A stretch of 46,222 bases of DNA from Bacteroides sp. (GTDB taxonomy: Bacteria; Bacteroidota; Bacteroidia; Bacteroidales; Bacteroidaceae): positions 1 to 46,222 of the forward strand of contig JAFURM010000002.1 of assembly GCA_017471925.1 (NCBI GenBank). The letters run 5' to 3'. The position numbers and the translations under genes were made by a program. Position 1 is the first letter of the stretch. Each line of letters starts with the position of its first letter. Under the pieces are notes generated by a model that ran no database searches, was not told the origin of the DNA, and was given only the letters and a program-made list of their open reading frames with translations. Shown here one piece after another: positions 1 through 7,174 of the stretch.

Positions 1-501
1 GTGAACGGCGTTTCCAAGGCATACGCCATGACGGGTTGGCGCATCGGCTTTGTGGCCGGTCCGGAATGGGTAGTGAAGGCGGTGAATAAATTGCAAGGAC
101 AGTATACGTCCGGTCCCTGTTCCGTTTCCCAAAAGGCTGCCGAAGCTGCCTATACCGGTTCGCAGGAACCGGTGGAAGTGATGCGTCAGGCTTTTGAACG
201 TCGTCGCGACCTGATTGTGAAGCTGGCCAAGGAAGTCCCGGGTTTCGAAGTGAACGTTCCCGAGGGTGCTTTCTATCTCTTCCCGAAGTGCAGCTCGTTC
301 TTCGGCAAGTCGACAGGCGACCGTGTCATCAACAATTCCGATGATCTGGCCATGTACTTGTTGGAAGAGGCCCATGTGGCTTGCGTGGGAGGCACCTCTT
401 TCGGCGCTCCCGAATGTATCCGCATGAGCTATGCAACGAGTGATGAGAATATCGTGGAGGCCATCCGCCGCATCAAGGAAGCCCTGGCTCGCCTGGCCTG
501 A
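1..501 (+). CDS. Class I/II PLP aminotransferase (aspartate-aminotransferase type), 3' part only
   Basis: This is the C-terminal part of a fold-type I, pyridoxal-phosphate-dependent aminotransferase, which moves amino groups between amino acids and 2-oxoacids in the cytoplasm. The frame is open at the left edge, so the true start lies outside the window. The motif SKAYAMTGWRIG at codons 5-16 contains the Schiff-base lysine (codon 6), followed by the family's substrate-domain features: GAFYLFP near codon 90 and the terminal RMSYATSDENI with the carboxylate-binding arginine. It ends with TGA at 499-501. The next gene converges on it, with two repeat elements between. The exact substrate (aspartate or another amino acid) cannot be decided from this fragment. 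Confidence 0.9.
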   Translation: MNGVSKAYAMTGWRIGFVAGPEWVVKAVNKLQGQYTSGPCSVSQKAAEAAYTGSQEPVEVMRQAFERRRDLIVKLAKEVPGFEVNVPEGAFYLFPKCSSFFGKSTGDRVINNSDDLAMYLLEEAHVACVGGTSFGAPECIRMSYATSDENIVEAIRRIKEALARLA

Positions 502-554
502 TAGCCCCATAGACGAAAGACTTCTAACGTAGAAGTCGTGTTGCGTGTAAATGT

Positions 555-619
555 ATTAGGCACGGATTATACGGATTAAACAGGCTTTTCCTGTAAGAAT
601 CCGCTAATCCGTGCCTAAT
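555..619. repeat. CACGGAT-family hairpin between convergent genes
   Basis: An inverted repeat has arms TTAGGCACGGATTA (556-569) and TAATCCGTGCCTAA (605-618), with smaller GGATTA/AATCC and AGG/CCT pairings inside. It lies between the 3' ends of the aminotransferase and serpin genes and could act as a bidirectional transcription end, but it lacks a strong T tract. Related copies occur at 30028, 31393, 36167 and 42999. Confidence 0.8.
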
Positions 620-631
620 CATTTATGGCCG

Positions 632-716
632 TTGGACGAGACACGTCCCGTTCGTGGACGAAACATGTATGGACGACGGACGGGACATGTGTGCTCCAAG
701 CACCACACATGTGTGG
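632..716. repeat. 85-bp ACATGT-rich intergenic element, copy A
   Basis: This 85-bp stretch aligns without gaps to 16207-16291; by hand count 71 of 85 positions agree. It begins TTGGACGAG, contains ATGTATGGACGACGGACG and ends just before the serpin stop codon at 717. It is rich in the palindromes ACATGT and CACATGTG and can fold on itself. I see no open frame or known element in it. Confidence 0.75.
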
Positions 717-1979
717 TTACATCGCAGCTATTTTGCCGAGGAAGAGAATCGTGCGGGTACTGTTTTCCACGATGAGGAAGAGGAAGGGACGGTCTGCATG
801 AAACTCAATGGGTGAATCCATAGCCGTACTGCTATCTGTGGCTATCATACCGCTTTGCGTCACGGAAGCAGCCTCTGCTCCCTGCTCATTGATGGAGATG
901 AAATTACTCTGTTTCACAGTGGAGATGCAGAGGCTCTCGTTGGACAGATTGCTGAAGTCGGCCAGTCTGTCATTGAACGCCTGCTCCATGCCCAACGCCT
1001 GCAAAGTCTCATTCAGATTCTCCTTACACTTCAGCTCAAACTTGGGTAGCCTCACGTCCAACAGCTTGAAGCCGGCCGTTTCGTGCAGAGCCAACCACTC
1101 CGTCCCGCTCAGACCGGTCATGCAATCAGAGAGGGAGACGCCTCTTTCGGGCAGAAGCACTGCCAGGCGGTAGGCATCGTTGCCATAGGAGAACTCGGCC
1201 ATGGACAAATGCTCATTGGCGGCATAGAGACAGCGCCTTTGCGCATGCATGAAGTCTACCGTCTGCTGCACACCGCTTGTCGTTGTGAACACCCCTCTTC
1301 CGGTCTCTTTCTCGTCGAAGGGATATTTCCATTTTCCTTTGAAGTAGAGTGCATTCAACAACAGAATGCGGGTTTCAATTCCCAACTGGTCCACCATATC
1401 TGTGATGCGGCCGTTGGTTTTGTCTGCACACCAGTCATTGATGGCCTCACGTGCTCCGGACTGTGAGAAGTCCAAGGCAGTACAGCCTGCCTCATAGTAC
1501 TCCTCCAATCGGTGGGCAAAGTCGGGCAAGGTGGTGAAGTCTCCGTTCATCCACACGGAATTGGCCATACTGATGGTGACGGTTTTGTCCAGCGCAGTCA
1601 GCTGTTTCACCAACTTTCGGTTATAGTCGTTCATCGCTTCCAGTGAAAGATTTTCGAAACCCAAAGCATCCAGTATCTCCTGCTTCGTCTCTCCCGCAGC
1701 TCCGTTTGCCACCATGGAGAGCCCGAGCGATGCGCTCATCGGTGAGAGTAATATCCGGCTGTTCTCATCCAAACATTCGTCAGCTTTGGCCAATAGGTTG
1801 AAGGCAAAGTCTACATTCTTCACTGCAATCTGCTCTTCAGCCTCGGTCAGTTCAATTTCCCGTAACTCATTCGAAGTGTTGCCCGACGAATCATTATCGT
1901 CACTGCACGCCACCAACGTCATCATGGCTACACTCATGCCTGCAGCTATCCACCACTGTCTCTTCTTGTTTGTCTTCAT
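717..1979 (-). CDS. Serpin-family protease inhibitor, lipoprotein
   Basis: A 420-residue serpin, a suicide inhibitor that traps proteases when its reactive loop is cleaved. The N-terminus is a lipoprotein signal (basic MKTNKKR, hydrophobic core, lipobox VAC with Cys near residue 25), so it is probably membrane-anchored and outside the cytoplasm. The serpin core ends in the signature FLFLIVENSTRTILFLG. The hinge EQGAEAAS (about 365-372) has the small residues needed for loop insertion, which argues for an inhibitory rather than a non-inhibitory serpin. The loop between the hinge and the distal strand is somewhat longer than in alpha-1-antitrypsin, so P1 cannot be placed firmly (Thr-Asp or a nearby bond). 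It is followed upstream on the same strand by a secreted cysteine peptidase. No perfect -7 box was found in front of it. Confidence 0.93.
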   Translation of the reverse strand: MKTNKKRQWWIAAGMSVAMMTLVACSDDNDSSGNTSNELREIELTEAEEQIAVKNVDFAFNLLAKADECLDENSRILLSPMSASLGLSMVANGAAGETKQEILDALGFENLSLEAMNDYNRKLVKQLTALDKTVTISMANSVWMNGDFTTLPDFAHRLEEYYEAGCTALDFSQSGAREAINDWCADKTNGRITDMVDQLGIETRILLLNALYFKGKWKYPFDEKETGRGVFTTTSGVQQTVDFMHAQRRCLYAANEHLSMAEFSYGNDAYRLAVLLPERGVSLSDCMTGLSGTEWLALHETAGFKLLDVRLPKFELKCKENLNETLQALGMEQAFNDRLADFSNLSNESLCISTVKQSNFISINEQGAEAASVTQSGMIATDSSTAMDSPIEFHADRPFLFLIVENSTRTILFLGKIAAM

Positions 1980-2067
1980 AATGCTCTCTATTAATTAGGT
2001 TATACAATCATACAAATGCAATATCCTGCGAATTACTGCATCGGAAAAATCAAAATAGATTCATTTT

Positions 2068-3348
2068 CTATAATGATACGGATGAATAATGCACATTATA
2101 ATTAAAGTTCCAGCTTGAAGTGTTTTCATACCATCCCTCTTCATTGTCATATCGATACCCTCTGTTTGGCGCAAATATATCGACTAAAAAATATCCGTTA
2201 CATTTGCCATTCCATCCCCAATTGTAGTGAAAATATTTGGTGTAATAAGTGTAGGTGTCTTCACAGACCCAATCAAAGCTTGTAGTCTCACGAGTCCAGA
2301 ACTTTCTTGTAACTTTATACGAAAGATAGCCATCAACAATCCAAGAATGCGCTGTTACAACAGAGTCCGCATCTGTATCATAATGAGCACCGTATGCAAT
2401 GCTTGGATTGCAAGCATCTAATGCCATAAATAAATTATCTGCATCATAAACGACATAATCGGATGTCGTAAAGCCTAAATTGCGGAATGCGCTTACGCTT
2501 TTATTTATATATGTTTCTGTTCCATTTACCAAATATTTACTTTCTGCCAAATGCCCTAATTGCCTGCACAAATGTCCAATAGCATCATGTGTCGCATCAG
2601 TTGCTGTACAAGTTAAATATGAATGGCTTATATTATGCAATTTTATTGCATCCCAATCTAATGTCAGTGAATTGATGGAAGCACCGGGGTATGTAATAGT
2701 GAGCTGCTTGGGATAAGCGAAATAAGACATAACTTGTGCCATTGCTGTAATTGTACATCCAAAATAACCATTTGAAGTATATTGGGATTCAGGCCCTGTT
2801 TGTCCCCATCGTGTGGCAACCAATGGAGGAACTTGTGTCGTTATTGTATCATATGTATATTTAAACTCTTTTATAGTTTCGCCGAACCCAGGAACAGGCA
2901 ATAATGGGACAGAAGTTGTTGAAACATATTCCTCTGCCATGGTCATAAAACTTGCAAAACCTTCATTGTCTGTATCTGTCTCATACGTACCTTCTTCCAC
3001 CACGGCCAATAATGGATTTGTACTTTTGTTTGCTGAAACTACAGCAAAACCAGCTTCGTCAGCATAATTAGTCACATAAAGTAACGTGTCAACTCCACTA
3101 GAAGTGCGGGTATCCATTTGGGTTAAACAATGTACATTATTCCGGTCAACGTTACGTGTTGCAGAACGAGTACAAGTTACATCCAAAATGTCGGATACCT
3201 TTTGCGCTATTAGCAATGCTTCATCCAATGTTCTTGTCATACTAACATGTTCAGGTTCGAAGACCATACGTTGAAATACAGAATCCTTATTTTGAGCACA
3301 TGCTGTCAATATTAATGAGGTTACAGCATAAGTTAACGATTTTCTCAT
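2068..3348 (-). CDS. C10 family (streptopain-like) cysteine peptidase, lipoprotein
   Basis: A 426-residue secreted papain-fold peptidase of family C10, the family of streptococcal SpeB and the Bacteroides Bfp proteases. The signal peptide ends in lipobox LTAC (Cys17). An N-terminal propeptide of the Spi type (about 35-150) precedes the catalytic domain. The nucleophile is Cys198 in FGCTITAMAQVM, the catalytic histidine is His334 in AHSWIVDGY, and the family's Trp-rich motif NWGWNGKCNGYF is near 376-387; all key residues are present. The start at 3348 is preferred over a TTG further upstream at 3378, because that TTG lies inside the -7 promoter box. Base composition is noticeably more AT-rich than the neighbours, suggesting later acquisition. 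It could degrade host or dietary protein; substrates are unknown. Confidence 0.9.
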   Translation of the reverse strand: MRKSLTYAVTSLILTACAQNKDSVFQRMVFEPEHVSMTRTLDEALLIAQKVSDILDVTCTRSATRNVDRNNVHCLTQMDTRTSSGVDTLLYVTNYADEAGFAVVSANKSTNPLLAVVEEGTYETDTDNEGFASFMTMAEEYVSTTSVPLLPVPGFGETIKEFKYTYDTITTQVPPLVATRWGQTGPESQYTSNGYFGCTITAMAQVMSYFAYPKQLTITYPGASINSLTLDWDAIKLHNISHSYLTCTATDATHDAIGHLCRQLGHLAESKYLVNGTETYINKSVSAFRNLGFTTSDYVVYDADNLFMALDACNPSIAYGAHYDTDADSVVTAHSWIVDGYLSYKVTRKFWTRETTSFDWVCEDTYTYYTKYFHYNWGWNGKCNGYFLVDIFAPNRGYRYDNEEGWYENTSSWNFNYNVHYSSVSL

Positions 3349-3375
3349 AAGGCAATTATTTAAAGTTAGATAGTG

Positions 3376-3383
3376 CAAATATA
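3376..3383 (-). promoter_or_regulatory. -7 box for the C10 peptidase gene
   Basis: On the minus strand this reads TATATTTG, a perfect match to the Bacteroidetes -7 consensus TAnnTTTG, about 28 nt upstream of the ATG at 3348. A TTTG that may serve as the -33 element lies at 3407-3410, a slightly long spacing of 23 nt. Confidence 0.65.
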
Positions 3384-3484
3384 TACAAAACTAGAGAAAG
3401 GGAAAACAAAAGGCAAGATTCTCATAAAATAACGCTCTATTTGCAGTGATGAGCATGCGGCCAGCTATCCAAATGCCTATACAT

Positions 3485-3577
3485 GTGAAAAAGAAATTAG
3501 CGATATTCCTCCTGAAGGTTTTATCGCTCCTTTATGGACTTTTGACTGTTTCTATGGCTTCTTGTAGCGTCGCATAA
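3485..3577 (+). pseudogene. Possible truncated lipoprotein (signal peptide only)
   Basis: A 30-codon frame starting GTG at 3485 encodes a convincing lipoprotein signal: basic KKK, a hydrophobic stretch, then MASCSVA, after which it stops at TAA. It overlaps the last 26 bases of the gene on the other strand. It may be the remnant of a lipoprotein gene cut down to its signal sequence, a very small lipopeptide, or chance. No perfect -7 box precedes it. The rest of 3384-3551 shows nothing I recognise. Confidence 0.25.
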
Positions 3578-4547
3578 AATCGTAGTAATACTTCGCTTTT
3601 GAATTCACGTCAGTATTGAGGCGTATACGGAAACCGACATTCCATTTCATGCTCACTTCCTTGCCGTCAATGGTTGCGGCCTTTTTCACCTTCATGGACT
3701 TAATGATTTTGTCTATGGCGGCATGGGCGGCTTTGTCGCTTATGAGAATTTCTTCTGCGGATACGCTGCGGTCTTGGTGAATGATGAGGACGACATGAAT
3801 ACCCTCTTTCCTTATACTTGAACAGTAGCGTATGACGTCAGGATTCTCATTGATTCTCTTTTCAATGTTGGCGATGAAAGCTGAGGCACTTTGTTCCATG
3901 AATTGCGGTCTTTCGTCAACGTCATAACCGGTGTAGACCTTATCGGCCTTTTCCTGTGAATACCCTTCATTGGAGATGCCTTCTTGGGAAGGAATGGTGT
4001 TGGCACCTCTCTTTTGAGGATGGATGCCGGTGATGCTTACCTCCTGCAGAGCGGTGGCATCCTGCTCAAGGTCATCGGACGATTGTCGGGGAGTCTCTTG
4101 CTGCTGTTTCAGGCTGTCTATCATGGCTTCCATAAGCCGCATCTTCTCTTCCATAAGGCTGACGGCGACTTCCATTTGGGAACCTATATTCAGGATGTAG
4201 CATCTGAGCTTTTCTATTTTCAGTGGAAAGTCATACCTTACCACTGCATTCCAACTTGATGACTTGATGGCTATCCATGACGCGGCGTTAATGACATAAA
4301 CCCAATATTCGTTTCCTCCTTTGGACTCCCATTTGATGATGTCTCCTTCGAAAGCCACATCTTCACCTTTGGCACTTACCTTAATTAGAGCACACGGATC
4401 TCCATTCATGTCCATCACTTGATGGACTTGCGCAGAAAGGTCGCTTGGGTCGGCTTCAAAATTGGTTACGGTCATGCTCTCTTGTGCGCACAAGGGAGTA
4501 TGGGCGATGCAGCAGAGGTAAATCAGAGAAAGTAACAGGCGTTTCAT
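3552..4547 (-). CDS. Secreted protein with TonB C-terminal-like domain
   Basis: A 331-residue exported protein of unknown role. It starts at ATG 4547, giving a clear signal peptide (MKRLLLSLIYLCCIAHTPLCAQ); the 13 extra codons upstream in the same frame run back into a terminator hairpin. Residues about 20-130 (GDPCALIKV, NEYWVYVINAASWIAIKS) resemble an N-terminal module common in secreted Bacteroidetes proteins. A central variable segment contains a short coiled-coil stretch. The C-terminal region (about 225-325: INENPDVIRYC, HQDRSVSAEEILIS, IDKIIKSMK, MKWNVGFRIRL) follows the pattern of a TonB_C domain, but no TonB membrane anchor or Pro-rich spacer is present. It lies downstream of ferredoxin on the same strand but behind a terminator, with no recognisable promoter of its own. 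Confidence 0.75.
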   Translation of the reverse strand: MKRLLLSLIYLCCIAHTPLCAQESMTVTNFEADPSDLSAQVHQVMDMNGDPCALIKVSAKGEDVAFEGDIIKWESKGGNEYWVYVINAASWIAIKSSSWNAVVRYDFPLKIEKLRCYILNIGSQMEVAVSLMEEKMRLMEAMIDSLKQQQETPRQSSDDLEQDATALQEVSITGIHPQKRGANTIPSQEGISNEGYSQEKADKVYTGYDVDERPQFMEQSASAFIANIEKRINENPDVIRYCSSIRKEGIHVVLIIHQDRSVSAEEILISDKAAHAAIDKIIKSMKVKKAATIDGKEVSMKWNVGFRIRLNTDVNSKAKYYYDFMRRYKKP

Positions 4548-4560
4548 GGTATGAATGAAT

Positions 4561-4593
4561 AAAAAAGGTGTACCGGAGGGGCACACCTTTTAT
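4561..4593 (-). terminator. Rho-independent terminator after ferredoxin
   Basis: Arms AAAAGGTGT (4563-4571) and ACACCTTTT (4583-4591) with a GC-rich loop form a strong hairpin. Read on the minus strand the stem is followed by T-rich sequence, as expected for the end of the ferredoxin transcript. It is only about 13 bases from the start codon of the next minus-strand gene. Confidence 0.75.
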
Positions 4594-4612
4594 TGGTTTC
4601 TTAATCCTTGTA

Positions 4613-4783
4613 TCAAGCTCCCGGGTGGATAGCGTCAGACGGACAAACATCTGCGCAAGAGCCGCACTCCGTGCAAGCTTCGGGGTCGATAGAATACTTC
4701 TCGCCTTCAGAGATAGCGCCTACCGGACATTCATCGATACAAGTTCCGCAAGCGATACAATCGTCATTAATTACGTAAGCCAT
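4613..4783 (-). CDS. 2[4Fe-4S] ferredoxin, 56 residues
   Basis: A short clostridial-type ferredoxin beginning MAYVINDDCIACGTC and ending SDAIHPGA. Two cluster motifs are complete: Cys9, 12, 15 and 19, and Cys37, 40, 43 and 47, with the usual CP at the fourth cysteine of each set. This is the standard length for a two-cluster bacterial ferredoxin acting as a cytoplasmic low-potential electron carrier, for example for pyruvate:ferredoxin oxidoreductase or similar enzymes in an anaerobe. It has its own promoter box at 4827-4834 and its own terminator at 4561-4593, so it is probably a single-gene transcript. The motif spacing leaves little doubt about the call; the redox partner cannot be told from the context. 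Confidence 0.96.
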   Translation of the reverse strand: MAYVINDDCIACGTCIDECPVGAISEGEKYSIDPEACTECGSCADVCPSDAIHPGA

Positions 4784-4826
4784 GTTCTTTAAATTTTTAA
4801 GTTGTTATTAGTACTAATTGCATGGG

Positions 4827-4834
4827 CAAATGTA
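4827..4834 (-). promoter_or_regulatory. -7 box for ferredoxin
   Basis: The minus strand reads TACATTTG, a perfect TAnnTTTG, 43 nt before the ferredoxin ATG. The leader is AT-rich (TTAAAAATTTAAAGAAC), as is usual for translation starts in this phylum. No clear -33 TTTG is visible. Confidence 0.65.
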
Positions 4835-4896
4835 CGGCTTTTCTTCATTGGTTGTTCTCGCGGGCGAATAAAAAGCGGTAATTTGTAAGCGGTCTA

Positions 4897-4938
4897 AATA
4901 AAAAGAAGTGTGCCCCTACGCCCCTTGTGACACACTTC
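4897..4938 (-). terminator. Rho-independent terminator of dnaX
   Basis: Arms GAAGTGTG (4905-4912) and CACACTTC (4931-4938) form an 8-bp stem. On the minus strand the stem is followed by TTTTTATTT. It lies about 20 bases past the dnaX stop codon. Confidence 0.8.
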
Positions 4939-4957
4939 CCGACTATCTGTCAGCGGA

Positions 4958-6754
4958 TTAGTTCAGTTCCAGTCCGAATGTTTTCTTCAGCTGCAGCAGC
5001 GCGTTGTTCTTCTCTACCATCATCTGGAATTTCTCCAGGCGATTGAAGGCCCGCGTCTTCTCTGTGGGGGTACTGATGTGCGTCTCCATCGTAATCTTGC
5101 GATTCTTCAACTTGCTGCGCAGGAAACTTTCTATGTTCTCTTTCAGACTAAGGAACTCCTTCTCTACAAATTCATTGTCCACGGGGACCTCAAAGGTGGC
5201 CGTGTCCTTTAGCTTCAGATGTATGTTCTGCATGCGCTTGGCCATGGCAATCTGTTCCTTGGGCATACTTGCCGCATACTCCTGCCAATAGTGGTTGATG
5301 TCTCTTTCGTTGAAGATGTAGTCCTCTTCCGCCTGTGTGGTTGGCCGGGCGGCTGTCGTGCTTTCGGGCTGTTTCGCTATCTCTTCGGGATGAGGATTCC
5401 TGATGGAGAAGCCTATACGGCCGTTGACCTGAGGGATTTTCTTCTCCTCTTTCTTGGTCGCGGGAGTGGGGGAGGCCTCTTGTGGAGCGGGACGTGACGG
5501 CCGTGCGACCTGGGCAGGAGTCGTTTGCGGCTGTGGTTGCGGCTGTGGCTGTGGCGTGGCGGTAACATGGGCAGCCTGTGGCTGCTGGGCTGCCGCAGGC
5601 TGTGTGAAGATGGGTTTTAGTACTTGCTTAGGGCTACGCCCACCACTGATATCATCGCCCTCGGCCGTGAGTTGCGCCACCTGTATCAGGGTCAGTTCCA
5701 CCAACAGGCGCTTGTTCTTGCTGGCGCGATAGTTCAGGTCGCAGTCGTTGCATAGCTTCATGGCGCGATACAGGAAGGGGAGGGGACACTTCTGCGCCTG
5801 TGCCTGATAGCGTTGCTTGATGCTGGCGCCTACCTCCAGCAGGGAGGTGGTTGCCGGGTCTTTGCTGACCAGCAGGTCGCGGAAGTGCGAAGCCAGTCCG
5901 GTGATGAAGTGGCTGGCATCGAAGCCCTTGTTCAGTACCTCGTTCAGCAGCAGCATGGCATCGGTCACCTTGTTCTCCAGCAACCGGTCTGTCAGTCTGA
6001 AGTAGTACTCATAGTCCAGTACGTTCAGGTTCTCTATGACGCTTTGGTAGGTGATGTTGCCATTGCTGAAGCTTACCACCTGGTCGAAGATGGAGAGCGC
6101 GTCGCGCATACCGCCGTCGGCCTTCAGGGCAATGACGTTCAGGGCTTCGGGCTCTGCTTGGATGCCTTCCTTGGAGGCTACGTCGGCCAGGTGGGCTATA
6201 GTGTCCTCCACGGTGATGCGGCTGAAGTCGTATATCTGGCATCGTGAGAGGATGGTGGGCAGAATCTTGTGCTTCTCGGTGGTGGCCAGGATGAATATGG
6301 CGTGATGGGGCGGTTCTTCCAGCGTCTTCAGGAAGGCGTTGAAGGCCGAGGCCGACAGCATGTGTACCTCATCAATGATATATACTTTGTATCGTCCTAT
6401 CTGGGGCGGGATGCGTACCTGCTCCACCAGTTGGCGGATGTCATCTACCGAGTTGTTGGATGCGGCATCCAGTTCATGGATGTTGTAGGAACGCTGTTCG
6501 TTGAAGGCCATGCACGATTCGCACTGGTTGCAGGCTTCGCCTTCGGCTGTCGGTGTCAGGCAGTTGATGGTCTTGGCAAAGATGCGGGCACATGTGGTCT
6601 TGCCCACGCCTCGCGGTCCGCAGAACAGGTAGGCATGTGCCAGCTTGCCGGTGGCGATGGCGTTTTTCAGGGTAGCGGTGAGCGCACGCTGGCCCACGAC
6701 AGACTCGAACGTCGAGGGACGGTACTTGCGTGCTGATACAATATAATTCTCCAT
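4958..6754 (-). CDS. dnaX: DNA polymerase III subunit gamma/tau
   Basis: A 598-residue clamp-loader ATPase subunit that, with delta and delta', loads the beta clamp at replication forks. The start is ATG 6754 (MENYIVSARKYRPSTF), which fits the family; the same frame runs another 139 codons upstream but that stretch is unlike DnaX and crosses both divergent promoters. Motifs in order: Walker A GPRGVGKTT (46-54), zinc-binding Cys65, 75, 78 and 81, Walker B DEVH (128-131), sensor ATTEKHKILPTI, and SRC at 170-172 with the arginine finger. A flexible linker with alternating Pro-Gln, encoded by short tandem repeats near 5527-5560, leads to a C-terminal tau-like domain. I saw no A-AAA-AAG slippery site, so a separate gamma form is not evident. 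Confidence 0.97.
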   Translation of the reverse strand: MENYIVSARKYRPSTFESVVGQRALTATLKNAIATGKLAHAYLFCGPRGVGKTTCARIFAKTINCLTPTAEGEACNQCESCMAFNEQRSYNIHELDAASNNSVDDIRQLVEQVRIPPQIGRYKVYIIDEVHMLSASAFNAFLKTLEEPPHHAIFILATTEKHKILPTILSRCQIYDFSRITVEDTIAHLADVASKEGIQAEPEALNVIALKADGGMRDALSIFDQVVSFSNGNITYQSVIENLNVLDYEYYFRLTDRLLENKVTDAMLLLNEVLNKGFDASHFITGLASHFRDLLVSKDPATTSLLEVGASIKQRYQAQAQKCPLPFLYRAMKLCNDCDLNYRASKNKRLLVELTLIQVAQLTAEGDDISGGRSPKQVLKPIFTQPAAAQQPQAAHVTATPQPQPQPQPQTTPAQVARPSRPAPQEASPTPATKKEEKKIPQVNGRIGFSIRNPHPEEIAKQPESTTAARPTTQAEEDYIFNERDINHYWQEYAASMPKEQIAMAKRMQNIHLKLKDTATFEVPVDNEFVEKEFLSLKENIESFLRSKLKNRKITMETHISTPTEKTRAFNRLEKFQMMVEKNNALLQLKKTFGLELN

Positions 6755-6782
6755 ATTCAGCTTGTTGTCTCTGCTTTTTGCG

Positions 6783-6790
6783 CAAATGTA
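6783..6790 (-). promoter_or_regulatory. -7 box for dnaX
   Basis: The minus strand reads TACATTTG, a perfect TAnnTTTG, 28 nt upstream of the dnaX ATG. It sits about 45 bp from the divergent box for the division gene, so both promoters share one short intergenic region. Confidence 0.65.
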
Positions 6791-6834
6791 CGCAAAAAAA
6801 CGAAGAAATTCAGAATCCGTTAGGATTTTCCGCT

Positions 6835-6842
6835 TATCTTTG
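6835..6842 (+). promoter_or_regulatory. -7 box for the divIC-like gene
   Basis: TATCTTTG matches TAnnTTTG perfectly. It ends 23 nt before the ATG at 6866. A GTG at 6842 in the same frame overlaps this box and so is very unlikely to be the start codon. Confidence 0.65.
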
Positions 6843-6865
6843 TGCCACGAATCAAAAAGAAAGCT

Positions 6866-7174
6866 ATGGCACAACTCGTTTCGCTTTGGAATTTCCTGCG
6901 CAGTAAGAAGTATCTGATTACGATTATTGCCTTTGCGGTACTCATCTTCTTCCTGGACGAGAACAGCATGCTGCGCCGATGGAAGCTGATGCAGGAAGAG
7001 ACCGCCCTGCGCGAAGAGATAGACAAATATCGCACAGAGTATGAAGAGAACACCCGCCTGCTCAACGAGCTGGAGGCCGACTCGGGCAGCATAGAGCGCA
7101 TAGCCCGTGAACGCTATCTGATGAAGAAGTCCAATGAAGATATATATGTGTTTAAAGAAGACCTGAAGCAATGA
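6866..7174 (+). CDS. Septum formation initiator (DivIC/FtsB-type) cell-division protein
   Basis: A 102-residue bitopic membrane protein. From the start ATG 6866 it has a short cytoplasmic N-terminus, one transmembrane helix (YLITIIAFAVLIFFL), the characteristic DENS after the membrane, a coiled coil (about 38-75, LMQEETALREEIDKYRTEYEEN) and the family's closing segment IERIARERYLMKKSNEDIYVF. Proteins of this family join FtsL and FtsQ in the divisome and activate septal wall synthesis. The family assignment is firm; the choice between the names DivIC and FtsB is convention. Its stop overlaps the next start (ATGA at 7171-7174), implying translational coupling. Confidence 0.88.
   Translation: MAQLVSLWNFLRSKKYLITIIAFAVLIFFLDENSMLRRWKLMQEETALREEIDKYRTEYEENTRLLNELEADSGSIERIARERYLMKKSNEDIYVFKEDLKQ

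Noticed and set aside
1980-2067. Possible -7 box for the serpin gene (TGCATTTG on the minus strand)
   Set aside because: Second base is G instead of A and no -33 element lies at a suitable distance.
5527-5560. CTGTGG/TTGCGG-type short tandem repeats in dnaX
   Set aside because: They encode the alternating Pro-Gln linker between the ATPase and tau-like regions, a normal low-complexity linker.
6755-7171. 139 extra codons in frame upstream of dnaX, and other long frames opposite the divergent genes
   Set aside because: The stretch covers the divergent promoters and the antisense of the DivIC-like gene and does not resemble DnaX; MENYIVSARKYRP at 6754 is the family's normal start.
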